NCBI GenBank assembly: GCA_002420185.1
Contig: DIHO01000012.1
Location: forward strand, 62,001 to 126,000
Direction of reading: 5' to 3'
Length of the DNA: 64,000 nucleotides
From: Opitutales bacterium UBA5694
GTDB taxonomy: Bacteria; Verrucomicrobiota; Verrucomicrobiia; Opitutales; Opitutaceae
The position numbers and the translations under genes were made by a program. Below are positions 16,682-25,201 of this stretch, in pieces. The notes below the pieces were generated by a model, which was given only the letters and a program-made list of their open reading frames with translations, did not search any database and was not told where the DNA came from. Positions within the stretch are counted from its first letter, which is position 1, and every line of letters starts with the position of its first letter.

Positions 16682-18235
16682 ATGACACTAGCCCTGTTTA
16701 ATCGTAGTCGATCGTCTGTGGGCGAACGCTTTTCCCTGCGGTTTTTTCTGAAGGCTTTGCTTTTTGTAAACGTAATTTTTTATTCACTACAGAATGCCCT
16801 CGCTCGCCCGAATATCCTGTTTTGCATCTCGGATGATCAATCTTATCAGCATACGGGTGCCAATGGGGACCCAGTCATTAAGACGCCCGCCTTCGATCGG
16901 GTCGCTAACGAGGGGTTGCGTTTTACCCATGCATTTTGTGATGCCCCGACCTGCGGTCCCTCACGCAGTGCGATATTGACGGGGCAATCGATTTGGCGCT
17001 TGGAGGAAGCGGGCAATATCCATAGCACTTTGCCGGCGAAGTTCGTAACCTACACGGAAGAGTTGCGGAAGGCCGGCTATAAAGTAGGAGCCACGGGCAA
17101 GGCGTGGGGTCCGGGACGTTTGGAAGAGGGTGGCCGGACGGAGAATCCCGCTGGACCGCTCTTCGAGGGGAGAACGCTCGATCCACCGTTCAGGATGATG
17201 CGCAACACGGACTATGCTGGAAATTTCGAGGATTTCATGGCGGAGGTCGAAGGAGACGAGCCCTTTTGCTTTTGGCTTGGAACGAGCGAACCGCATCGTG
17301 CTTATGAAGCGGGCTCGGGTCTAAAGACAGGGAAAGATCTCAGTAAAATTGTCGTACCGGCGGTCTTTCCGGACAACGAGATCGTCCGCAGCGATATCGC
17401 TGACTACCTGGTCGAGATCGAGCATTTCGATACGATGGTGGGGCGTGCGATCGCGACCTTGGAAGAGCGAGGACTGCTCGACAATACGATCGTCGTTTTG
17501 ACAAGCGATCATGGCATGCCGTTCCCTCGAGCGAAGGCGAGCCTCTATGATTTGGGTTCGCGGATACCATTGGCGATTCGCTGGCCAGAGGGAATTGAGA
17601 ACCCGGGTCGGGTGGTTGATTCCTTCGTCAATCTGAGCGATCTCGCTCCTACGTTCCTAGATGCCGCGGGTTTGAAGCCTCCCAGGATGATGAGCGCTCA
17701 GAGCCTGGTGGATGTATTCCGAGGCAAGAAGCCGAAGGGCCGCGACGCGGCGTTTATCGCCATGGAGCGTCACGACGGGTGTCGATCGGGTGGAAAGGGT
17801 TATCCCTGCCGAGCGATTCGTACGGCTGACTTTATGTATATCTACAATTTCGAGCCGACACGTTGGCCGTCGGGTTCGCCCGATGCATCTGTATGTGCTC
17901 GAGCATTACCGTACGGAGAGATCGATTCGTCGCCGACCAAGACCTTCATGATGGAAAATCGCCACACGCACGGAATCGCGGATCTCGCCTATCTTTCCTT
18001 TGGCATTCGTCCGGCCGAGGAGTTGTACGATTTGAAGAAGGATCCCGAGCAAATGGTTAACGTGGCGGGATCGGTTGAATACGAGTCGAATCGGGCTCAG
18101 CTCCGCGACCAGTTGTTTGCTCAGTTGAAGAAAACTAAGGATCCGCGTGTCGTCGGCGGCAACGTAGATTGGGACTATTATCCTTACTACGGTCGAATTA
18201 GGACAGAAGGCTGGACGGTGGAGGAAAAGCCGTGA
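16682..18235 (+). CDS. S1 sulfatase, heparan N-sulfatase (SGSH)-like
   Basis: Exported sulfatase of 517 residues with a long basic leader and hydrophobic segment (about 19-40). ILFCISDDQSY (Asp 51-52), formylglycine site CGPSR at 91-95, ATGKAWGPG with the GK-W pattern in place of GKWH, SDHGMPFPRAKASLYD near residue 280. These fit the N-sulfoglucosamine sulfohydrolase-like group (probably S1_8), although the natural linkage here may be different. A near copy follows 31 bases later; the two share FCDAPTCGPSRSAILTG and many long blocks, so they are a tandem duplication. The C-terminus ends with KDPRVVGG..WDYYPYYG, also shared with the copy. Confidence 0.93.
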   Translation: MTLALFNRSRSSVGERFSLRFFLKALLFVNVIFYSLQNALARPNILFCISDDQSYQHTGANGDPVIKTPAFDRVANEGLRFTHAFCDAPTCGPSRSAILTGQSIWRLEEAGNIHSTLPAKFVTYTEELRKAGYKVGATGKAWGPGRLEEGGRTENPAGPLFEGRTLDPPFRMMRNTDYAGNFEDFMAEVEGDEPFCFWLGTSEPHRAYEAGSGLKTGKDLSKIVVPAVFPDNEIVRSDIADYLVEIEHFDTMVGRAIATLEERGLLDNTIVVLTSDHGMPFPRAKASLYDLGSRIPLAIRWPEGIENPGRVVDSFVNLSDLAPTFLDAAGLKPPRMMSAQSLVDVFRGKKPKGRDAAFIAMERHDGCRSGGKGYPCRAIRTADFMYIYNFEPTRWPSGSPDASVCARALPYGEIDSSPTKTFMMENRHTHGIADLAYLSFGIRPAEELYDLKKDPEQMVNVAGSVEYESNRAQLRDQLFAQLKKTKDPRVVGGNVDWDYYPYYGRIRTEGWTVEEKP

Positions 18236-18246
18236 GGGCGGGATTG

Positions 18247-18270
18247 AGAGATGGAGAGATGGAGAGATGG
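18247..18270 (+). repeat. Three tandem copies of AGAGATGG at a sulfatase start
   Basis: Three perfect 8-base units end on the chosen ATG of the second SGSH-like sulfatase. Each unit carries an ATG in a different frame, and the AGAGAT part is purine rich enough to act as a weak ribosome-binding site. Unit number could vary by slippage and alter translation strength, though the last ATG always stays in frame. Confidence 0.7.
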
Positions 18271-19799
18271 GGGGATTGCGGGTTGCAATGCGACGACTGA
18301 ATACGCTTTTCTCAGTGCGGCTTTGCGTTCTATTAAGCTGCGGGTTTTTCGTACCGAATGCTGCGGCTCGTCCCAATATTCTTTTCTGTATTTCTGACGA
18401 CCAGTCCTGGGCGCACACGGGAGCCAATGGCGATCCAGTGGTCAGTACGCCGGCATTTGATCGCGTAGCGGCCGAAGGACTGCGATTCGTCAATTCCTTT
18501 TGCGACGCCCCGACTTGCGGACCTTCCCGCAGTGCGATTCTGACGGGCCAACCGATTTGGCGCTTGGAAGAAGCGGCCAATATTTGGAGCACCTTGCCGG
18601 CGAAATTCGCTACCTACACGGATGAATTGCGGAAGGCGGGCTATAAAATCGGGACCACGGGCAAATCTTGGGGACCGGGGCGCTTGGAGCCGGGAGGTCG
18701 CACCGAAAATCCGGCGGGGCCCGCTTACATGGAACGAACGCGAGAGCCTCCTTTTCGAGGAATACGCAATACCGACTACGCTGGAAATTTCGCGGACTTC
18801 TTGTCGGAAGTGGATTGGAAAGAATCGTTTTGCTTTTGGTTGGGCACAAGCGAGCCGCATCGTTTTTATCAAGACGGGGCGGGGTTAAAGACCGGAAAAG
18901 ATCTTAGCGAGATCGTAGTTCCGGCGATCTTTCCAGACAACGGAATCGTACGCAGTGATATCGCTGATTACCTCGTTGAAGTTGAGCACTTTGACACCAT
19001 GGTGGCCCGTGCGATTGCGCTCTTGGAGGCGCGTGATGATTTAGACAATACAATCATTGTCGTTACCAGTGATCACGGGATGCCTTTTCCTCGAGGAAAG
19101 GCAACAGTTTACGATGATGGTGCCCGCGTTCCTTTGGCGATTCGCTGGTCGGAAGGGATAAAGAATCCGGGCCGCTCGATTGAAACTCCGGTCAATCTAA
19201 GCGACCTAGCCCCGACCTTTCTGGAGGCAGCGGGCGTACCCGTTCCAGATATGATGATCGGTCGCAGCCTCATGGGGCTTTTCTCGGGTGTGGGGTCTGC
19301 GGATTGGGACGTGGCATACATTGGGTTTGAGCGACACAGCGGTGCTCGAGCGGGGGGGAAAGGGTATCCTTGTCGGGCCATTAGAACAGAAGACTTCCTA
19401 TATATCCATAATTTCGAGCCGGGACGCTGGCCGGCGGGTTCACCGGATCCGGAAGCATGCAATCGGTTGATACCATTCGGCGAATACGATTCATCTCCGA
19501 CCAAGACTTATATGATCGAGCATCAATACGATCATGGAGTCGCCGCGTTGGCTCATCTCGCCTTTGGGAAACGCCCTGCGGAGGAGTTGTACCGATTGAA
19601 AGATGATCCCCATCAGATGAACAACGTTGCGGGCTCGAAAGGGTTTGAGGCGATTCAAGCGGAACTGCGCGAGCGGTTATTCGCCCATTTGGAGAAGACG
19701 AAGGATCCGCGAGTTGTTGGGGGTCCTGTTGAATGGGATTATTACCCGCATTATGGGAATCGGGCTAACAAGAACTGGAAAGTAGACGAGCGGCCATGA
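18267..19799 (+). CDS. S1 sulfatase, SGSH-like (tandem duplicate)
   Basis: Exported sulfatase of about 510 residues and sister of the preceding gene. Hydrophobic leader 14-33, ILFCISDDQSW (Asp 44-45), formylglycine site CGPSR at 84-88, TTGKSWGPG, SDHGMPFPRGKATVYD. The main differences from its sister are in the leader and in charged surface loops, which leaves room for altered specificity. ATG at 18267 lies in the 8-base tandem repeat; ATG at 18288 (MRRLNTLFSV) is an equally good start by signal-peptide shape. Its TGA overlaps the ATG of the next sulfatase by 4 bases, so the two are translationally coupled. Confidence 0.93.
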   Translation: MGGLRVAMRRLNTLFSVRLCVLLSCGFFVPNAAARPNILFCISDDQSWAHTGANGDPVVSTPAFDRVAAEGLRFVNSFCDAPTCGPSRSAILTGQPIWRLEEAANIWSTLPAKFATYTDELRKAGYKIGTTGKSWGPGRLEPGGRTENPAGPAYMERTREPPFRGIRNTDYAGNFADFLSEVDWKESFCFWLGTSEPHRFYQDGAGLKTGKDLSEIVVPAIFPDNGIVRSDIADYLVEVEHFDTMVARAIALLEARDDLDNTIIVVTSDHGMPFPRGKATVYDDGARVPLAIRWSEGIKNPGRSIETPVNLSDLAPTFLEAAGVPVPDMMIGRSLMGLFSGVGSADWDVAYIGFERHSGARAGGKGYPCRAIRTEDFLYIHNFEPGRWPAGSPDPEACNRLIPFGEYDSSPTKTYMIEHQYDHGVAALAHLAFGKRPAEELYRLKDDPHQMNNVAGSKGFEAIQAELRERLFAHLEKTKDPRVVGGPVEWDYYPHYGNRANKNWKVDERP

Positions 19800-21307
19800 G
19801 CAGTAACAAAATATTAACCGTATTTTGGATACTATATTCCCTCCTATCTGCCGCGAAGTCGCAGGATAAGCCGAATATCGTTTTTATCTTTTCGGACGAC
19901 CACACCTGGCAGACTATTTCGGCGTACGGCCATCCATTATCCAAATTGGTACCGACACCGAATATTGATCGGATTGGTGCGGAAGGGATTCGCTTCGACC
20001 GATGCCTGGTCACGAATTCGATTTGTGCACCTTCGCGGGCGGTGGTCCTGACTGGGAAGTACTCCCACCTCAATGGGCAGATAAATAATTATAATACCTT
20101 CGATGGAGGACAAGTAACCTTTCCTAAATTGCTACAGAAATCTGGATACGATACGGCAATCGTGGGAAAATGGCATTTAAAATCCGTGCCAACGGGCTTC
20201 GACTACCACGAAGTGATGCGGGGTCAAGGTCGCTACTACAATCCAACTTTCTACACTAACGGGGAACCCACAGAGTATGAAGGTTACAATACGGACGTAG
20301 TAGTGGACCGATCACTGGATTGGCTAAAGAGCCGGGATTCAGACAAACCCTTCATGCTGATGAGCCAATTCAAGGCGACTCATGGCCCGTTTCAACCGGC
20401 ACTTCGCCATCTTGGTGAGCTTGATGACGTCACTGTCCCCCTGCCAGACAACTTTTTCGACGACTACACTGGTCGTAGCCGCGCTCCTAGGAATCACAAC
20501 ACCAGTATCGCAAACGTGATGCCGCTTAGTAATCTCAGTATTGACTATCGAAATATTCAGGGCGAGCAGCTTGATCAGTACCGTAGCTATTTCGATGAAG
20601 CTAACGAGGCCTTTGAAATGGCGAATCTTCAAGGCGACGAACGGGCAAAGTGGCGATACCAGCGCTTTATCAAGAATTTCCTCCTGACGAGTAAAGGCAT
20701 CGATGAAAATGTGGGTCGTTTACTGGACTATCTCGATGAGAGTGGTTTGGCGGAAAATACAATCGTGATCTATGCGGCGGATCAGGGTTTTTTTCTTGGG
20801 GAGCATGGTTGGTATGACAAGCGGTGGATGTATGAAGAGTGCTTGAAGACGCCGCTTTTGGTTCGGTGGCCCGGTGTTACTGAGGAAGGTCGGGTCAGCA
20901 GCGATATTGTTTCTAATCTGGATTTCGCTCCTATGTTCCTTGAAATGGCAGGAGCGTCGATTCCGAGCGAGATCCAAGGCCGCAGTCTAGTTCCTTTGCT
21001 CAAGGGTGTCGCTCCCCAAAACTGGCGAAAGAGCTTTTATTACAAATACTACGGCGAGCGGCGCGGAGGAAGCGTGAGCGAGGGATACTATAATCACGGC
21101 GTCCCACCTCATGAAGGCGTGGTCGACAAACGGTATAAGCTGATTAACTTCAAACACAACGATGTGGATGAGTGGGAACTGTTCGATCACCAGCGTGATC
21201 CAGGTGAAATGAAAAGCGAATATGGAAATCCTGAATATGCTGAGACTATCAGTAGGCTTAAAATGGAACTCGAGCAACTGAAGCAGAGATTCAAAATCGA
21301 GAATTAA
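19796..21307 (+). CDS. S1 sulfatase, N-acetylglucosamine-6-sulfatase-like
   Basis: Secreted sulfatase of 503 residues. Signal peptide 1-21, FIFSDDHTWQT (Asp 34-35), formylglycine site CAPSR at 77-81, VGKWHLKSVPTGFDY, RGQGRYYNP, MSQFKATHGPF, ADQGFFLGEHGWYDKRWMYEE. The GEHGWYDK block and GQGRYYNP loop are typical of the 6-sulfatase group (probably S1_11). Two further members occur in the window at 25202 and 46153. ATGA overlap with the preceding gene shows coupling; an inverted repeat follows in the 87-base gap to the next sulfatase. Confidence 0.94.
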   Translation: MSSNKILTVFWILYSLLSAAKSQDKPNIVFIFSDDHTWQTISAYGHPLSKLVPTPNIDRIGAEGIRFDRCLVTNSICAPSRAVVLTGKYSHLNGQINNYNTFDGGQVTFPKLLQKSGYDTAIVGKWHLKSVPTGFDYHEVMRGQGRYYNPTFYTNGEPTEYEGYNTDVVVDRSLDWLKSRDSDKPFMLMSQFKATHGPFQPALRHLGELDDVTVPLPDNFFDDYTGRSRAPRNHNTSIANVMPLSNLSIDYRNIQGEQLDQYRSYFDEANEAFEMANLQGDERAKWRYQRFIKNFLLTSKGIDENVGRLLDYLDESGLAENTIVIYAADQGFFLGEHGWYDKRWMYEECLKTPLLVRWPGVTEEGRVSSDIVSNLDFAPMFLEMAGASIPSEIQGRSLVPLLKGVAPQNWRKSFYYKYYGERRGGSVSEGYYNHGVPPHEGVVDKRYKLINFKHNDVDEWELFDHQRDPGEMKSEYGNPEYAETISRLKMELEQLKQRFKIEN

Positions 21308-21313
21308 AGGTAG

Positions 21314-21372
21314 CGGCCGATCTCCGAACGGCTAAGATTTGAACGTGAGTTTGGCCGCCCAGAGATCGGCCG
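21314..21372. repeat. 11-base inverted repeat between two sulfatases
   Basis: CGGCCGATCTC at 21314-21324 is perfectly inverted as GAGATCGGCCG at 21362-21372, with 37 bases between. It begins 7 bases after one stop codon and ends 22 bases before the next ATG. It may form an RNA stem that adjusts expression within the run, or be a recombination scar. No U-tract follows. Confidence 0.5.
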
Positions 21373-21394
21373 ATATCAGTAAGTGAATTTTATT

Positions 21395-23242
21395 ATGAAC
21401 CCCAATATACCTCCCTACTTATTCATTGCAGCTCTCTTCGTCGCTACAGCGGCGCTGGCCAAGCAACCCAACATTATCATCGTCATGACTGATGACCAGG
21501 GTTACCCGGAGTTGTCAGTTAACGGAAATCCGATCCTAAAAACACCTCATCTCGATCGCCTGCATAGCGAGAGTCTACGCTTAGAAGACTATCACGTATC
21601 TCCCATGTGTGCACCCACGCGCGGTCAGCTTATGACTGGCTTGGATGCCGCCCGCAATGGGTGCATCAATGTAAGCAGCGGACGCGGACTGTTGCGACCG
21701 GAGGTACCGATTATGGCAAACTTCTTTGGGGACGCGGGATATGAGACCGGCCTATTTGGCAAGTGGCATTTGGGTTCCAACTACCCTTTTCGTCCCGAAG
21801 ATCGAGGATTTGATGAGACCTGCTGGTTTCCTTCCTCCCACATCGGATCCGTTCCCGATTTTTGGGGTAATGATTATTTTGACGACACCTATGTGAATAA
21901 TGGGAAGTGGAAGAAGTACAAGGGCTATTGCACCGATGTTTTCTTCGAGGAGAGCATCTCATTCATGAAGCAGGCTGCCCAACAGGGAAAACCGTTCCTA
22001 TCCATTATCATGCCTAATACGCCCCATGGCCCTTTGGTTGCGAAGGACAAGGATGAGGCTGCAATCAAGAAGATCCTCGATCAACCGGAGTTCGATGACA
22101 TCGATCCCGCGATGAAGGTCCGTCTGGCCGACTACTTGGGCATGATATTGAACATCGATGAGAACATGGGGGTGATGATGAAGTTTCTTGCCGACGAAGG
22201 GATTAAGGATGACACAATTGTGATTTTTCAGACCGACAACGGCAGCACCCATGGCCCACGTTACTACAACGCTGGAATGCGGGGTGGGAAAACGGAGTTG
22301 TGGGAAGGAGGACATCGCGTTCCTTGTTTCATCAGTTGGCCGAACGGCGGTTTGTTGAAGCCGCAGGATATCCACGGACTCACGCAAGTTCAGGATATGC
22401 TGCCAACGCTACTTGATCTCTGCAACATTCCCAGCGACGCCAAGTTCGACGGAATGAGCCTGGCCTCTGTTTTGAAAGGAAAAGCGGTCGTTCCAGAAGA
22501 TCGGATGCTGGTGATCAACTACAGCCGCATGCCCAATTTCGTAAATTACCCAACCCCGTTCGCCCAGACGCTCATGCAGCGGAATCTGGGTGAGGTGCTA
22601 TGGAAGCGCTGGCGATTGCTTGAAGATCGCGAGCTCTACAATCTTGAGACCGATCCGCTGCAGCAAAACAACGTGATCGATAAGTATCCGAAGATCCTTT
22701 CGAAGATGCGAGTCAAGCTAGATGATTGGTGGGCCGACGTAGGGCCGAATGCCAATGACGTTCAGCGGGTTATTATTGGCAGCGAGCACGAAAATCCATC
22801 GCGCTTAACAGGCTGCGAATGGCTGGACGTATTTATTGACCAGCAAAGGCAGATTCGTGATGGACAGCACAAAACAGGCTACTGGATGTTAGAGGTGGCT
22901 GAGCCCGGGGAATATGATTTCGAGCTTCGTCGTTGGCCGAAGGAAATCGATCGTCCTCTGGTAGCTCCATCGGAGGATGGCCAAGGCGCAATCCCGATTA
23001 CCCAAGCGAGCTTTTATCTGAGTAACTATCATCACTTAAGTATTAGTGAAAAGACCGCTTATGGATTCGAAGGAGAGACGAAACAGATCGGACCGAACGA
23101 CACTTCAGTTACGTTCACTGCCCAGTTGAAAAAGGGTCCCATCGCATTGCATACTTGGTTTCGGGGAGGTGCTGGCCATAGAGAAGGCGGAAACTTAAGT
23201 ACAATTCTGAGTGCTTATTATGTGTATGTGACGAAGAAGTAG
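21395..23242 (+). CDS. S1 sulfatase with extra C-terminal beta-rich domain
   Basis: Secreted sulfatase of 615 residues, one of the two longest here. Signal peptide 1-22, VMTDDQGYPEL (Asp 33-34), formylglycine site CAPTR at 72-76, LFGKWHLGSNYPFRPEDRGF, FQTDNGSTHGP. A C-terminal module of ~130 residues (GYWMLEVAEPGEYDFELRRW) matches the one on the sulfatase at 7858-9630, and the catalytic domains match too, so these are paralogues placed in the two opposing runs. ATG at 21395 is preferred; a GTG four codons upstream is possible. A short stretch of hydrophilic residues links the two domains. Confidence 0.93.
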   Translation: MNPNIPPYLFIAALFVATAALAKQPNIIIVMTDDQGYPELSVNGNPILKTPHLDRLHSESLRLEDYHVSPMCAPTRGQLMTGLDAARNGCINVSSGRGLLRPEVPIMANFFGDAGYETGLFGKWHLGSNYPFRPEDRGFDETCWFPSSHIGSVPDFWGNDYFDDTYVNNGKWKKYKGYCTDVFFEESISFMKQAAQQGKPFLSIIMPNTPHGPLVAKDKDEAAIKKILDQPEFDDIDPAMKVRLADYLGMILNIDENMGVMMKFLADEGIKDDTIVIFQTDNGSTHGPRYYNAGMRGGKTELWEGGHRVPCFISWPNGGLLKPQDIHGLTQVQDMLPTLLDLCNIPSDAKFDGMSLASVLKGKAVVPEDRMLVINYSRMPNFVNYPTPFAQTLMQRNLGEVLWKRWRLLEDRELYNLETDPLQQNNVIDKYPKILSKMRVKLDDWWADVGPNANDVQRVIIGSEHENPSRLTGCEWLDVFIDQQRQIRDGQHKTGYWMLEVAEPGEYDFELRRWPKEIDRPLVAPSEDGQGAIPITQASFYLSNYHHLSISEKTAYGFEGETKQIGPNDTSVTFTAQLKKGPIALHTWFRGGAGHREGGNLSTILSAYYVYVTKK

Positions 23243-23326
23243 GAGATGGATATGTATTTTCAAACCGCGGAGTACGCCGAACGAGTAACGTCTCTCTGAA
23301 TTCGGTGGTGTATTAAAAGTAATTAA

Positions 23327-24712
23327 ATGATGAGGACAATAAGAGAAGTAATCATTTTGTTGATTTTCGTTTTACCCTTATGTGGGAAGGATAGGCCTAA
23401 TATACTATTCATTCCTGTCGATGACTTGAATACGTGGGTGGGCCATTTGGGCGGGCACCCTCAAGCGTTGACACCCAACATCGACCGACTCGCGAAGCGG
23501 GGTGTTTCCTTCACCCAGGCCTACTGCAATGCTCCGCTCTGTAATCCCTCGCGTGTTAGCTTGTTTACGGGACTTTTGCCGTCGAATACAGGGGTATATG
23601 GAAATGGCGAAATGATGCGGGTCAAGGTTCCCGACGCCGTTACGCTGATGCAGTATTTACGGTCCGAAGGCGGCTATTCCGTCCAAGGTGGCGGCAAGAC
23701 GTTTCACGGCAGTGCGTCTTACGATCCAAAATCCTGGGACTTCTACAACATGCCTAGACGTGAAAGGCATGCAGGAGAGCGCGATGCGCACCTGCCGGAT
23801 GACGCTTGGGCTCCTTGGGGGCCAATCGATGTCGACGAATCGGAGTTGTTTGATGTAAAGAATGTGGATTGGGCGATCTCGGAATTGGGCAAGGATCACG
23901 AGAAGCCGTTCTTTATCGCTTGCGGCTTTACCAAACCGCACATGCCTTGGAATGCGCCGCGTAAATATTTCGATATGCACCCAATCGAGGATGTCATTCT
24001 TCCGACTACGTTGGATAACGATCGAGAGGATCTGCCGTACTGGGGCGAGAAATTTGCGATTGAGGTTCACGATGTTTCCGGCGCCCGAAACTTCGCAAGG
24101 CACGGCGAGGATCACGAGATGGTTCTGAAGCACAAGCAATGGCCGCGGGCGGTGCAGAGTTATTTGGCAACGATCAGCTACATCGATACTCATGTCGGTC
24201 GGTTGTTGGACGCTCTTGAAGAGAGCCCTTACGCAGACAATACTTATATTGTGCTATGGGGCGATCATGGCTGGCATCTAGGCGAGAAACAGCACTGGCG
24301 AAAGCACGCTTTGTGGGAAGTGACGACTCAGACCACGTTGGTCATTGCAGGTCCGGAAGGCGTGGCAAAAGGCGAGTTGTGCGACCGTCCCGTGAGCTTG
24401 ATCGATCTCTATCCTACTGTTTTGGAAATAAGCGGCCTGCCAATGCGAGAGGGCTTGGACGGTGTGAGCCTAGCACCGCTATTAGAGGATCCGGGACACG
24501 AGTGGAACCGCCCGGTGCAGATGACATTTGGATACGAGAATCATGCTGTTCGAACGGATCGATGGCGCTACATTAGATACAATGATGGTGGAGAAGAACT
24601 TTATGATCACAATGAAGACCCGAACGAGTGGACGAATCTGGCGGGGAATCCGGAATACAGTTCCGTTATCAAGAGGTTGAAACAGTCGCTGCCAAAGACG
24701 AATCGGAAATGA
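23327..24712 (+). CDS. S1 sulfatase, iduronate-2-sulfatase-like
   Basis: Secreted sulfatase of 461 residues. Signal peptide 1-20, FIPVDDLNTW (Asp 32-33), formylglycine site CNPSR at 72-76, VQGGGKTFHGSASYDP, ACGFTKPHMPWNAPRKY, WGDHGWHLGEKQHWRK. The GGKTFHG and GDHGWHLGEK motifs are the iduronate-2-sulfatase-like pattern (probably S1_7), shared with the genes at 1167, 5248, 27029 and 54641. It ends in the common DPNEWTNLAGNPEY block. Separated from the next intact gene by 489 bases that hold a broken sulfatase start, so the transcript may end here. Confidence 0.93.
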   Translation: MMRTIREVIILLIFVLPLCGKDRPNILFIPVDDLNTWVGHLGGHPQALTPNIDRLAKRGVSFTQAYCNAPLCNPSRVSLFTGLLPSNTGVYGNGEMMRVKVPDAVTLMQYLRSEGGYSVQGGGKTFHGSASYDPKSWDFYNMPRRERHAGERDAHLPDDAWAPWGPIDVDESELFDVKNVDWAISELGKDHEKPFFIACGFTKPHMPWNAPRKYFDMHPIEDVILPTTLDNDREDLPYWGEKFAIEVHDVSGARNFARHGEDHEMVLKHKQWPRAVQSYLATISYIDTHVGRLLDALEESPYADNTYIVLWGDHGWHLGEKQHWRKHALWEVTTQTTLVIAGPEGVAKGELCDRPVSLIDLYPTVLEISGLPMREGLDGVSLAPLLEDPGHEWNRPVQMTFGYENHAVRTDRWRYIRYNDGGEELYDHNEDPNEWTNLAGNPEYSSVIKRLKQSLPKTNRK

Positions 24713-25027
24713 ATGAGGTTACGGGTATACGTTCATGCTAAAAGTTAAAAAAGTAGGTTTAGCACTTCTGGGGGCCTTGCGGTATTACTCGTTCTTGAGC
24801 GGTGCTAGCGAGTCCAGCTCGATGCAAATGTTGGTGAGAGCGATCGAATAGGATTTCATCCGAAGCCTCCGGGCTCTTTGCGATCTCGTACCTGCTTGGG
24901 GGGAGATGTATACCGGATTCGACTAAACCTTCGATAGGATTTGATGAGTACATAAAAATAACAAGTAGGATCAATGAAGGCCCCTTAAGCAGCGTTTCTG
25001 TCTTAACAATTGACCCCAAATTTTGTC
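24713..25027. other. Gap with no clear gene
   Basis: 315 bases between two sulfatase genes. A 38-codon plus-strand frame starting at 24735 (MLKVKKVGLALLGAL) resembles a signal peptide but soon stops, and an 86-codon minus-strand frame matches nothing I know. Neither is called. Confidence 0.3.
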
Positions 25028-25135
25028 ATGAAAATTACACGAAAACTCTCCACAATTGCCTGTGGAATCTTTAGCTTCCTTTCGTTAAGTGTACAAAGCC
25101 GGCCCAAAATAGTTTTCTCTCTGGTCGATAGCTAG
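25028..25135 (+). pseudogene. Sulfatase N-terminal remnant
   Basis: ATG AAA begins a 35-codon frame: MKITRKLSTIACGIFSFLSL (signal peptide), then QSRPKIVFSLVDS and a TAG. RPKIVFSLVD aligns with the RPNIVFxLVDD start of S1 sulfatases, and the stop falls exactly at the second metal Asp. No catalytic motif follows, so only the 5' end of a former sulfatase is left, in the same orientation as its neighbours. Confidence 0.5.
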
Positions 25136-25201
25136 ACGACGGAACCGAACCCTGAATATGTTTCGATTTAGGATTTATGATTAGATATTAAAATTAAAGT
25201 A

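Noticed and set aside
23657..24193. 178-codon minus-strand frame inside a sulfatase
   Set aside because: Antisense shadow of the iduronate-2-sulfatase-like gene at 23327; no start site or motif.
24735..24851. Plus-strand frame MLKVKKVGLALLGAL...
   Set aside because: Signal-peptide-like start only; stops after 38 codons and is not followed by any recognisable domain.
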